64,000 nucleotides of DNA from NCBI GenBank assembly GCA_037501455.1, contig CM074856.1:54093001-54157000 (forward strand), in the 5' to 3' direction. The notes under the pieces are model-generated. The model made no database searches. It saw only the letters and a program-made list of their open reading frames with translations, and was not told where the DNA came from. Made by a program: the position numbers and the translations under genes. Shown piece by piece: positions 12,834-26,486 of the stretch; the first letter of the stretch is position 1, and each line of letters opens with the position of its first letter. Origin of the DNA: Lantana camara. Its lineage: Eukaryota; Streptophyta; Magnoliopsida; Lamiales; Verbenaceae.

Positions 12834-13105
12834 CTGTTCCTGGAGGTGAAGTTTCCAAGAAAAGGATCAACGGAGAAGAAAAGGTTTAAGAACCAGATTC
12901 GCAAGGGGGAAGGATTTCTCGCTTAAGGGATACACTCAATCGCAACCTAAATCTAAAAGTTAGTACAAAAAACAGGTGTTTATGGAGTTTTTACCTAAAG
13001 ATTGAAAGAAAACTCGCTGGAAATCACAGAAATTGCAGAGAATTCTTGCCGCTTTACTTGCTTGAAGAAGTAGAATGAGTGAAAGAGGTGCAAGGCCTTG
13101 AAAAC

Positions 13106-13120
13106 CCCTATTTAAAGGGG
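13106..13120 (-). promoter_or_regulatory. TATA-like box of the antisense gene, copy 1
   Basis: On the minus strand CCCCTTTAAATAGGGG lies about 275 bases upstream of the antisense ATG at 12833, in the leader just inside the 3' LTR. Copy 2 has a matching CTATAAATAAGG at the equivalent place. This suggests an own promoter rather than readthrough from the LTR; that is inference. Confidence 0.5.
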
Positions 13121-13398
13121 TCAAGGCTGGCATTGATTAGGGTTAAAAATTCAAATTGCAATCATTTCCCGCCTGGGGAAACCCACCACTTTTGGTAACC
13201 GCCTCACGTCTCCCGGAACACACGCTCCCACTCCGCATTTAATGCGGACAGGGCTTCATTAAATGCGATGTCAGAACGTGCCCGTTGCGAAAGCCGAGAA
13301 GTCACTTCTCTTGAAAGAAGCTTGACCCTCGGATATTCAAAGATTCAAGGCTCGCATCCCCTTTAAATTCTACAGTACGCTCAAGCGATACTACAGAA

Positions 13399-13412
13399 TT
13401 TGGGGGGCAAAA
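13399..13412 (+). other. Polypurine tract of Tat copy 1
   Basis: AATTTGGGGGGCAAAA directly precedes the 3' LTR start TGATGAGACA; this is the expected plus-strand primer site for reverse transcription. Confidence 0.75.
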
Positions 13413-14224
13413 TGATGAGACACAAAACCGCGCTCGAGTCAGAGCCGTCCACGTGTCGCCCTCTGTTAGCTCAAGGCTTAGACGCTCGTACCAACGAACT
13501 CGCCTCTCCACGCAGCCCATCCATTTGTTGACAAGTCCGGGTCCACGAGCCTCGGGATATGGTCCCCTCGCAGGCTATCCTCCCAGAAAGGACCCCATGT
13601 GGACCCCCTTCTTGACGCTCGTGATCTTGGCGCTCAAGGGCCATCTGCAGTGAGAGGTTCATCTGTACGTTCCTCGAGCGTCACCAGCGCTCGGACTTGA
13701 TCCTACCACCCTGCGAAGGATCCGAACCTTAGCTATGAGGACCTTAAGCTTCCCTCTCATGCGATCCTCGCTAACAACCTCTGACACAAAGGTAGTGCGC
13801 GCCTTCCACCTGACACGCCGCCACCTTTTCAGAAACATCATTCTCACGCCCTCACAGGCTGCCACGTGTTAGGGCAACACCGGTTTGGGACCACACAGTC
13901 AAGTTACACATTTACCCTCACCCCCAACATATAAATAGGGGAGAATACTCACTTTCTCCCCCCAAGTGATCTTCACGATACATACTGCATTCACTGTTCT
14001 GGGTCTTTTCCGCCATTTTTCTGCATCTTATCAAGCTTGACTTCATCTTCATCACAGTTGCTTCATCCCCGCATTAAGCACTCTTGGTGTTATCCTAGCT
14101 GGAAGAACCCACGCTCAAAAGGAAACCCAGTTCCTGAGGCTCAACGCCTGTGATGGTCTCCCCTTTTACAATTAAATTCTAAATTGATTGGTGTTTAAAT
14201 CTTTTACAAGTTTCTGCACCATCA
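13413..14224 (+). repeat. 3' LTR of Tat copy 1 (812 bp)
   Basis: It starts TGATGAGACACA and ends CTGCACCATCA. Reverse-complement similarity to the solo LTR at 58496-59360 runs through the whole length (shared ends, the GTCCACGTGTC block, the leader with ATATAAATAGGGGAG near 13929-13944). TATA-like ATATAAATAGGGG precedes a probable transcription start. Short ORFs inside are not genes. Confidence 0.82.
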
Positions 14225-17006
<2,782 letters not shown>

Positions 17007-17009
17007 GCC

Positions 17010-17033
17010 GGGGGGGGGGGGGGGGGGGGGGGG
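17010..17033 (+). repeat. Poly(G) tract, 24 bases, just after the threonine synthase stop
   Basis: An uninterrupted run of G begins four bases after the TGA at 17004-17006. Such runs are rare in plant DNA and error-prone in sequencing, so the exact length is uncertain. Confidence 0.8.
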
Positions 17034-18077
17034 AATTAAAAATTAAAAATATAAATAATATAATTTAAAATATAAATATTATTTTATTATAAAATATATA
17101 TTATTTTATTTGATATATATGAATAAAATAAGTATAACTTAAAATTTTAAACTTAAAATAATCACTTTTTATATTATATATAAAAACTAAAAAAATACTT
17201 AAAAAATAAAAGAAAAATATTAATCTCAATTTAACATGACTTAAAATAAAATAACAAAGTTAAATAACAAAATATTATAAAAAATCTTATATCTTTAAGA
17301 ACTAAAAGACTTATCATTAATCTACTTCTCAAAAACTCAGTATATTATAGCAGCACAAGATTATCTAAAATTAAATACAATTATTTTTTAGTTATTGACG
17401 GAGATAAAGATACGATATTTCCTCAAAATGTTAAACTAATTTACAATTAACAAATAAATTATAATTTTTGTCTAAATAATATATTCATTATGAAAAAACT
17501 AAAATTAAATATAAATTAATAATTACCTTTCTTTTGGCTTTTATTTGATAAGTAATTTGAACTTGGACCACAATCTTTCTTCTTCTTCTACTTCTTCCGA
17601 CCAGTGTAGATTTTGAATATTAAAAAAATGTAGGGTTTTACATCAAGAAGAAGAAAAATAGAATAAATAGAAGAAGAAGAAGATAGAATAGAAAAGATCG
17701 GGTTGAGAAAAGAAGACGTCTTCTTTTGTACAGAGAGAATAAAAAGGATTGAGTTAAGATTTTTTGGAATTTGGAAAGAAGATTAAAAGGTTTTTATTGG
17801 GAAAAGAAATAAAAAGTAGATTTGGATTTGAAAAAAAGATATTACAGCAAATTAATAAAAAAATTAAATTAATTTAAAAATATATCCTAATTATTGTGAA
17901 TGGTGAATTATAATTTTGTATAAGTAAAGGGGGGGGGGGGGGGGGGGGGGGGGGGAACTAATAAATTAAGGGGGACAAACTAATAAAAATACTAAAATTT
18001 AGGTATAATAATAAAATTTTCAAAAAATTTAGGGGGGCGATGGCCCCCCCCATGCCCCCCCCTTGTCTCCGCCTCTG
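17034..18077. other. AT-rich segment with a hAT-like terminus at its right end
   Basis: About 1 kb of very AT-rich DNA without coding potential lies between two poly(G) tracts and ends in a GC-rich block (18031-18077). On the minus strand this block begins CAGAGGCGGAGACAAGG followed by runs of G and GGCCATCG, the usual look of one class of plant hAT termini. A partner left terminus could be the degenerate GAGCCGGGG at 17005-17013, but no target-site duplication was found, so the element is only tentative. Confidence 0.35.
17929..17955 (+). repeat. Second poly(G) tract, 27 bases
   Basis: Uninterrupted G run in AT-rich surroundings, same strand as the tract at 17010-17033. Confidence 0.8.
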
Positions 18078-18283
18078 TTTGTCCAAGAAGTGATCGTGGG
18101 CGTTGTGAAAGCGGTTGTTGCTTGTAATGCAGCATAACACTGATAACAGTAACAGATGGAAACTTTGTTTTGTATTTTTGGTGACAAGTTAATTATGTTT
18201 TTTAACTTTTCGTAAATTTGGAAAAAGATTTTGGGTTGGAGCTCGTTTGTGGATGAATTGTTTGGATTTTGTAAAAGGAATGG

Positions 18284-19063
18284 GAGCAAATTACATTTGA
18301 TTGGCCATTTGCAATTTTGGTCCCATTATTTTGAAAATTGACAATTTTATTCTCATTGGATTCAATTTGTAATAATTTTAATCCCACCGTCAAATTTTGG
18401 ATGGAAACTGTTAAATTCGTTTGGGGGAGGAAACAATCAAATAAAATTGTTAACAAAAAAAACTTAAGGATATTGGTAGCCCAGTTGGTTGAGAGGTCCC
18501 TTTACATTAACTGAGGTCCTGGGTTATATATATATATATATAAAATATTAATATATAATATATCTACATATAAAATGTATATTATGTATTTATAAAAAAT
18601 AATACTTATATACTATATGTATTAAATATTATATATTTATATATTATATACGTATAATTATTATGTTAAAATATAAATTAATTTTAATAATAATATAATA
18701 TAAATATATTATTATGTTAAAATATAAATATAATATATTATTATGTGAAAATATTTTTTAAGCTATATATATATATATATTTGAACAAAAAACGGAAGGC
18801 CTAGATTTCAAACCCAGAACCTCAAGTTTGTGAGGAGACCTCTCAACCAACCGAGCTAACAATATCCTTACATCTTTTTTGTCAATAATTTTATTTGACT
18901 GTTTCCTGCCCAAACGCATTTAACGGTTTCCATCCAAAATTTGACGGTGGGACTAAAATTATCACAAATTGAATCCAATGGGACCAAAATTGTCAATTTT
19001 TAAGACAATAGGACCAAAATTATAAATTGTCAAATCCTATGAGACAAAAAATGTAATTTGCTC
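18284..19063. mobile_element. Foldback/MULE-like MITE with ~230-bp inverted arms
   Basis: The left arm begins GAGCAAATTACATTT and the right arm ends AATGTAATTTGCTC. Pairing continues for roughly 230 bases through blocks such as TTTTGGTCCCA facing TGGGACCAAAA and CCGTCAAATTTTGGATGGAAAC facing its complement. The centre (18520-18780) is TA-rich. AAGGAAT occurs on both outer flanks (18275-18281 and 19065-19071), a possible target duplication. No coding capacity. Each arm includes a tRNA-like pair of boxes (AGCCCAGTTGGTTGAGAGG and GAGGTCCTGGGTT on the left arm). Confidence 0.65.
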
Positions 19064-19208
19064 AAGGAATTAATTTGGAAGTGTTTTTTTACTGTTTTTT
19101 AAAATTGATTTAGGACATTGAAAAGGGTATGATCACTTAAATTATAAAAATGAGCATATGAGGGTTAGAAGGCTACGGGATATAGGAGTGTTTGAAGATT
19201 ATTAGTTA

Positions 19209-19679
19209 GAGAGCGTTTGATATATGGGATTAGGCTCATTTGACCCACTTAATTTTAGTTAATTTTTTGTTTGATATGGCATATTAAATCTCGTCGACCC
19301 GAAAGAGTTAATCTTCGACCCGGTGTAATCTGTCTACTTTAGAGAGATTAAGTTCTCAAATGAATCATAGGGGAGGGGGTGTGTTTATCGCAGATTAACT
19401 CTTATCTATTATAGATAAGTTTAAAAAGTTAGTTTGATTTTCTGGCTAAACATGAAAATTACTATTTATTTCACAAAAAAAATAAAAATTACTATTTTAA
19501 ATGATATTTCAGTTTATGAGATATATCAAACACGATAATAAGTGAAATTAGATGCAACTAAATTTATCAATTGAATGTATCAAACACAAAATTAATTTCT
19601 TATACGATTACTTAATTTCACTTAATTCTCCAGAAATAGATTAAGTGAAATAGGATAATGTACATTATCAAACGCTCTC
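19209..19679. mobile_element. PIF/Harbinger-type MITE (471 bp)
   Basis: Terminal inverted repeats GAGAGCGTTTGATA and TATCAAACGCTCTC are flanked by the 3-bp duplication TTA (19206-19208, 19680-19682), which is typical of Tourist/Harbinger elements. Inner matches (GATTAAGT, TAATTTCACTTAAT) support a single mobile unit. Non-coding. Confidence 0.75.
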
Positions 19680-19682
19680 TTA

Positions 19683-20189
19683 TAGTATTATCACACACAC
19701 ACTTAAATCGTTATAAACTTATAATAAATATCTTTGGAATTGATTATAGTATTATTAGTCACGTACTCAAATCAGTGAATATTTTAAAACGAAGATTCAA
19801 TATGTTAGAGAAAGTATTTAGAGTAATTTAAAGGTCAAAATTATTTATCTAATATGTTATTTTTTTTTTTTAAGAAACACACACCTATTGTAGTCGGAGG
19901 AATTCGAAATCACAGTCATAGCCACTCATAGGTCACCGTTGTTGGCTTTTGAATTTTGATATGTCATTTCAACATACATAAATAAATAATAAAATAGATA
20001 CAGTCTCATTTCAATGACTTTAAATTTCAATACATATCCACTATAAGCGATTAATTTCCTTTGAAAAAGAGTTGTTCTAAATTTAAAATCACATTAAAAT
20101 GCGTATATTTGGTATGAGTCAAAAGCAGAATTTATAAACCAACCACGAGCGTTAATATCATAACAACATGCAAGCATGAAGTTACCACG
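19683..20189. other. Intergenic AT-rich DNA
   Basis: No ORF, RNA gene or repeat recognised between the MITE and the copia element. Confidence 0.5.
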
Positions 20190-20194
20190 ATACC

Positions 20195-20377
20195 TGTTGT
20201 AAATATGGCAAGTTTGACCAGAATCCCTAATTACCTGTTCTAGGGCAGATTTAGCGTGATAGTGTTCCCTTGATAGGTTTTATATACCCTGTACCTATTC
20301 TTTCTTGTAAACAGAAATATTTACACAGAAATACAATGAAAACAACTCAAATTTTCCCCAAATACCATGTTTTAATA
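20195..20377 (+). repeat. 5' LTR of the copia element
   Basis: TGTTGTAAATATGG at the start, TTTTAATA at the end; contains TATATACCC as a possible TATA box. Confidence 0.9.
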
Positions 20378-20389
20378 TGGTATCAGAGC
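20378..20389 (+). other. Primer binding site of the copia element
   Basis: TGGTATCAGAGC, complementary to the 3' end of initiator tRNA-Met, adjoins the LTR directly. Confidence 0.92.
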
Positions 20390-20469
20390 AGCGTTGAAAT
20401 CCTAGGGACTCAGGATTAATTTCATCATCGTCCCATATCCTTCTCAAACCTAAATCAGCCACAATCAAG

Positions 20470-21670
20470 ATGACAACACCAACAGATACGAACCCAGAAC
20501 TCGCAATACAACTTACACAACCAATCAAACCAACCATGCTCAATTCAGATAACTTGTCAATCGGAATAAAACTGAACAACGACAATTATCCAGTTTGGGT
20601 CAGGCTAATGAAGATGGCAATCGGCGAAAGAGGATGCTGATCGCACATAACCGGCACACCACCGGCACCGGACGAATCTGACCCACAGTACGACCAATGG
20701 GAACAGATTGATCAACAGGTTTTTACCTGGATTATACAGAACTTGGAGAGCAGCCTTATCAACAACGTTCTCCAGTATCAGACCGCTAAAACACTGTGGG
20801 ATGAACTCACCACCACGTACGGCAGCGGCGGAGACCCGTTACAAGTCTTCGACCTACATCGAAGGGCCACTACTCAGAAATAGGGACACGGAAGCCTAGA
20901 AGAATTCTGGAATAAACTCCAGAGTATATGGATGGCAATCGATCGGAGACAACCCAATCTGATGAAATGCCAGGAAGATATAAAGATGTTCAATCAGATT
21001 ACCCAGGAACAGAGACTCTATCAATTTCTTAACGGAGTCGACGAAAAGTATGACGGGATCCGGAATGATCTGCTAAAGCAAGACCCAAAACCATCCATTG
21101 AGGCCGCCTACGCCACCGTATAGAGAGAGGCGGCTCGCCTTCAAATCTTGAAGGAAGCCACCGACGGCGAAAGGGAGGAAGTCCAAGGGATTGGATTTTG
21201 ACTTATTGCAAGGAAGAGTGGGAGAGGTGGTGCGCGCTCAGACGGCGCCGGACGAGGCGCGCGAGGATCGATCCAATCTCATCTATGGGCACTGCGGAAA
21301 ACCGAAGCACACCGCTGAAGAATGCTTTGAGGTAATAGGCTACAACGATTGGTGGGAGGGTTACCGCAAACCGCCCGTACGAGGGGCGGCGAAATGGGAG
21401 GTCCGACGAGTAAACGTCGCAGCTGGCGACGGGAAGGAAAGAGGAGAACAGGGGACGGGGAGTGCTGCTGGCAACGGAACAGGGGCGATTGGCCGCACCA
21501 ATGCCGCCATCAACCCCAGTGGCGGCGGCGGATCAGAAAGGAGCGAAGGAGGTAGCACAACAGGTAACGGGTTTGGGTTTGATGCCCCAAACCCTAGCTC
21601 TCTTGTTTATACAGCCCCTTGTTAAGGTCCAACACCCCCAATTTCTGAGAATTTGCGAATATGCCCCTAT
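20470..21670 (+). pseudogene. copia gag (broken)
   Basis: ATG at 20470. The copia gag/UBN2 core is readable (NDNYPVWVRLMKMA, LWDELTTTYG, RLYQFLNGVDEKYD), followed after a frame change near 21190 by a zinc knuckle HCGKPKHTAEEC whose first Cys is replaced (YGHCG). In-frame stops occur at 20638-20640, 20881-20883 and 21121-21123. Gag would form the particle and bind RNA; this one is dead. The 1.9-kb insert at 21671 cuts it near its junction with protease. Confidence 0.85.
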
Positions 21671-23576
21671 TGTTGGAAAACACAAATCAGAAAGCAGCGG
21701 AAATTTAAAAATTTTCCAACAAAAGGATCTTGGACTCGCAATCGTGTATCCAAATTCGAAGGAATTAGAAACTTACTTTCTTAATTGTCTTTCTTGAAGC
21801 GTTTCAAGCCACCCAAGAACGCTCTTCTCGCGGCTTGATCCCCTCTCCTTGGTAAAGCTCGAATCTTCAAACTTCTAACTTGAAGCTCTCTAGAGATAGT
21901 CCACCAACTTGACTACAATCTAACTAGTAAGGATGTTAGTTCTCTAGTTAGTGTTTAGGCTTAACCTAGGGTTTTGTTTATCTTGGAGAAAGGATGGTGT
22001 TCAACACATGAACCAAAAGAATTATTGATTAGCTCTAAGGGGAGCTCGAGCTCCCCTATTTATAAGAAGGGAGTGGCCGAAATTTCTAGTCCTCATGGAC
22101 TAAGGATTTGGTCCCTCTCTCCTATTACTTGATCATCAAGTAATTTTGACAAATCAACTTTCAAGAGAGCTCAAATATCCAAACTATTTTTGGATAATTT
22201 TATACTTTATTTATTTAAAATAAATAACTTATTTTATCTAATTAATTAATTCACAATTAATTAACTAGATTATTTTTCTCCAAAATTAGACTTTCTTTTT
22301 AATTCAAAATTAAACCAAAGTCTATTAAATAATTAACAAATTAATTATTTAATATATATACAATATATACATATTCACGTGAAACACGTGTCATAATGAA
22401 ACGTGTCACTCACGTGACCCACACGTGTGGAACCCTCTCGGCCCGATTAACTCGTTTAATCATTTTAAAGCCTCAACTCATGTAACCAAGTTGTTGTGTG
22501 TGACCCTCTAGGTTCTCAATTCAATTAGCAGTGAACCTAATTAATTAATTCACTAATTAATTAATCAGTCCACAGATTAAACGACCATAGTCTAGCAACA
22601 GGTGTTTAACCCCTAGCTGAATTAGAATGTTGAGATTCGACAAAACCTTTAAGTCATTGATTCATGTGAGATACAATCCTCATACTTACTATCGCTCAAC
22701 CAAGATCTAGGGTAAGGGAATAATCAGAACCCTAATAATCCGGTCTTAAAGCTAAGTGCATTTCATATCCATTTGATCTCAATCCAAGAAACCCTTTTCT
22801 TGATGTCTTGATCTACTGCCTTGGCCAAGGACTCCATATGGCATATGAATGTCTTACACAATAAGAGATCACCTTTGCAAATGCAAGTGTAGGTCCTTTC
22901 TTGATTCTCATTCACTTTCATGAATCACTTGTGCAGCCCCAGCATAAGCCTTGAATCAGTTGTCTAAGGCGACACCCTTTAAAGCTTATACCTAAGACTA
23001 CAGAGTTAACTCATAAAGTGACAAGGAACCTTAAGTCTAAGGATCAATCAATCACATCAATGACTCGTGAGATATTTCCTAATCTGGAAGTTTCCATTTC
23101 CTAAAATAGAAACTTCATTTCCCATTTAGGAATCTTCTCACGCGGGGCACCTCAGTGAACTTACTTATTAAAGTAAGCACCCTCATGTATCACGTACGTA
23201 TCAACTATACACTTTGCACCTCCATGAAACAAGGTGGTCCTTCTTAAGGGCGTGATCCCACAAGCAAGTCTTAGAGGAGTCAGGTTGACACTCCCACTGT
23301 CTGTAGGACTCATCAGCTTGGAGCATTTTACTAATCATGACTTATGTGATATAGGGCTCGTTTCATGAACCATTTCACCTAAATGGTAGAGTCCTAAAGT
23401 CATCAGGATTAGGGGAGTTCTCATACATGCACAACTAAAGTAAACGCATACCAAACAAGAGCATATAAAGAAGTGTTGCCTCAATACGTTATTTTATTCA
23501 AAGATTGTCTGTGATTACAATAAGGAAAAGTATAAAGCGGATATACAATCGACTTTCTAGGGCACTATTCCTAACA
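21671..23576 (-). mobile_element. Solo LTR (1.9 kb), minus orientation, inside copia gag
   Basis: It starts TGTTGGAAAACAC and ends CACTATTCCTAACA; reverse-complement identity with 24598-26486 is high over the whole length. Flanks CCTAT and CCCAT are a 5-bp target duplication with one mismatch. No coding domain, so a solo LTR is likely. A 20-bp perfect palindrome AGGGGAGCTCGAGCTCCCCT lies at 22038-22057 beside a TATA-like TTATAAATA-type box on the minus strand. Confidence 0.78.
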
Positions 23577-24597
23577 CCCATCATATGAACAAATGTGCCC
23601 TTGACACCCAAACTTCTTTTAATGGCATTTCAAATTGGATATTGGATTGTGGAGCAACGGATTCTATGACATTTAAACTCTCTAATTTAATTGATCCTGT
23701 GAATTCTAAAACTTCTTACATACAAACTACTAATAGAGGTCAAGCTATGGTAGAACGAACAGGATCAATTCTTATTACCCCAAAACTGAAACTGAGCAAT
23801 TGCCTTTACGTTCCGTCATTGACTTATAAATTGTTGTCACTGAGCCAAATAACGAGAGAATTGAATTGCGTGGTGCTGATATATCCTCGATTTTATTTGA
23901 TACAGGACACTCATACGAAGGAGATCATTGGGCGTGGTACTGAGAAAGGGGGATTATACTATGTTGATGAAGTAGAAACTCCGTCAAGAGCTCTTCTTTC
24001 ATCAGGAAAGGCAACCACACAACTCTGGTTATGGCACAGACGACTGGGGCATCCCTTAGTGGGGTATTTGAAAGTGTTATTTCCTGCTTTATTTCAGAAC
24101 AATCCGGATTTGAATTTTTCTTGTCAAACTTGTTTTGCTTCAAAAAGCCATAGGACTTCATTTAAACCAAATAATACACGTGTTGAGACTGCTTTTTCAT
24201 TGATTCATTCGGATGTGTGGGGACCTGACCCAGTTTCTAATCAAAGTCAGTTTCGCTATTTCGTGTTATTTATTGATGACTTCTCCCACATGACGTGGGT
24301 GTATTTTTTGAGGCATAAGTCTGAGGTCTGTGATACATTTATGACATTCTTTAAAATGGTGCAAACCCAGTTTGATAAGAAAATTAAAGTGCTCAGATCA
24401 GATAATAGCAGGGAATTTGTGAATCACGAAATGGCCAAGTTTTGTCAAGAATAGGGACTCATACATCAAACCACCTGTCCAAATACCCCCCAACAAAATG
24501 GCGTTTCTAAAAGGAAAAACCGAACCATCCTTGAAATGACTCGAGCACTTTTGACAGAGTGTCATGTCCCTAATTACTTCTGGCCCGAAGCTGTTAC
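23577..24597 (+). pseudogene. copia protease and integrase N-part (broken)
   Basis: The protease site reads ILDCGATDSM; the family has D-S/T-G-A, so the Ser is changed to Cys. The GAG-pre-integrase zinc part is present (LWHRRLGHP, SCQTCFASKSH) and the integrase core starts with IHSDVWGPDP and LRSDNSREF. A TAG at 24452-24454 interrupts just before the conserved TPQQNGV block, and the 1.9-kb insert at 24598 follows. Confidence 0.88.
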
Positions 24598-26486
24598 TGT
24601 TAGGAATAGTGCCATAGAAAGCCGATTGTATATCCGCTTTGTGCTTTTCCTTATTGTAATCACAGACAATCTTTGAATGAAATAACGAATTGAGGCAACA
24701 CTTCTTTATATGCTCTTGTTTGGTATGCGTTTACTTTAGCTGTGCATGTATGAGAACTCCCCTAATCCTGATGACTTTAGGACTCTACCATTTAGGTGAA
24801 ATGGTTCATGAAACGAGCCCTATATCACATAAGTCATGATTAGTAAAATACTCCAAGCCGATGAGTCCTACCGACAGTGGGAGTGTCAACCTGACTCCTC
24901 TAAGGCTTGCTTGTGGGATCACGCCCTTAAGAAGGACCACCTTGTTTCATGGAGGTGCAAAGTGTATAGTTGATACGTGCGTGATACATGAGGGTGCCTA
25001 CTTCAATAAGTAAGTTCACTGAGGTGCCCCGCGTGAGAAGATTCCTAAATGGGAAAGGAAGTTTCTATTTCAGGAAATAGAAACTTCCAGATTAGGAAAT
25101 ATCTCACGAGTCATTGATGTGATTAATTGATCCTTAAGACTTGAGGTTCCTTGTCACTTTATGAGTTAACTCTGTAGTCTTAGGTATAAGCTTTAAAGGG
25201 TGTCGCCTTAGACAACTGATTCAAGGCTTATGCTGGGGCTGCACAAGTGATTCATGAAAGTGAATGAGAATTAAGAAAGGACCTACACTTGCATTTGCAA
25301 AGGTGATCTCTTATTGTGTAAGTCATTCATATGCCATATGGAGTCCTTGGCCAAGGCAGTAGATCAAGACATCAAGAAAAGAGTTTCTTGGATTGAGATC
25401 AAATGAATATGAAATGCACTTAGCTTTAAGACCGGATTATTAGGGTTCTGATTATTCCCTTACCCTAGATCTTGGTTGAGAGATAGTAAGTAGGAGGATT
25501 GTATCTCACATGAATCAATGACTTAAAGGTTCTGTCGAATCAGAACATTCCAATTCAGCTAGGGGTTAAACACCTGTTGCTAGACTATGGTCGTTTAATC
25601 TGTGGACTGATTAATTAATTAGTGAATTAATTAATTAGAGTCACTGCTAATTGAATTGAGAACCTAGAGGGTCACACACAACAACTTGGTTACATGAGTT
25701 AAGGCTTAAAAATGATTAAACGAGTTAATCGGGCCTAGAGGGTTCCACACGTCATGTGCCACATGTGACTATTTAATTGAATATTAAATAATTAAGTTGT
25801 TAATTATTTAATAGATTTTGGTTTAATTTTGAATTAAAAAGAAAGTCTTATTTTGGAGAAAAATAATCTAGTTAATTAATTATGAATTAATTAATTAGAT
25901 AAAATAAGTTATTTATTTTAAATAAATAAAGTATAAAATTATCCAAAAATAGTTTGGATATTTTAGCTCTCTTGAAAGTTGATTTGAATTTGAATTCAAA
26001 GTCAAAGTCAAAATTACTTGATGATCAAGTAATAGGAGAGAGAGACCAAAACCCTAGCCCATAAGGACTAGGATTTTCGGTCCTCCCTTTATTATAAATA
26101 GGGGAGCTCGAGCTCCCCTTAGAGCTAATTGGCAATTCTTTTGGTTCATGTGTTGAACACCATCCTTTCTCCAAGATAAACGAAACCCTAGGTTAAGCCT
26201 AAACACTAACTAGAGAACTAGCATCCTTACTAGTTAGATTGTAGTCAAGTTGGTGGACTATCTCTAGAGAGCTTCAAGTTAGAAGCTTGAAGATTCGAGC
26301 TTTACCAAGGAGAGGGGATCAAGCCGCGAGAAGAGCGTTCTTGGGTGGCTTGAAACGCTTCAAGAAAGAATAAAAGAAAAGTAAGTTTCTTAACTCTACG
26401 AATTTGGATACACGATTGCGAGTCCAAGGTCCTTTTGTTGGAAAATTTTTAAATTTCCGCTGCTTTCTGATTCGTGTTTTCCAACA
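24598..26486 (+). mobile_element. Solo LTR (1.9 kb), plus orientation, inside copia integrase
   Basis: It starts TGTTAGGAATAGTGCC and ends GTGTTTTCCAACA, with perfect 5-bp duplication GTTAC (24593-24597, 26487-26491). Same family as 21671-23576 in the opposite orientation. ATTATAAATA at 26091-26100 is immediately followed by the 20-bp palindrome AGGGGAGCTCGAGCTCCCCT (26100-26119). No coding domain. Confidence 0.82.

Larger units (their letters stand above)
1638..14224 (+). mobile_element. Tat-lineage Ty3/gypsy retrotransposon, copy 1 (5' part not in window)
   Basis: From left to right this holds protease, reverse transcriptase, RNase H, a second (archaeal-type) RNase H and integrase on the plus strand, then a three-exon gene on the opposite strand, a polypurine tract and a 3' LTR ending CACCATCA. 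Pol followed by an antisense ORF, with a duplicated RNase H, is the known architecture of the Tat/Grande group. Gag and the 5' LTR lie to the left of the insertion at 1-1637 or are lost. The 3' target-site duplication would be GTTGG (14225-14229), but its partner is out of view. The copy is dead: stops and two large insertions interrupt it. Confidence 0.85.

Noticed and set aside
18485..18533. Possible tRNA gene
   Set aside because: Only box-like words are present; no cloverleaf with anticodon arm and acceptor pairing could be built.
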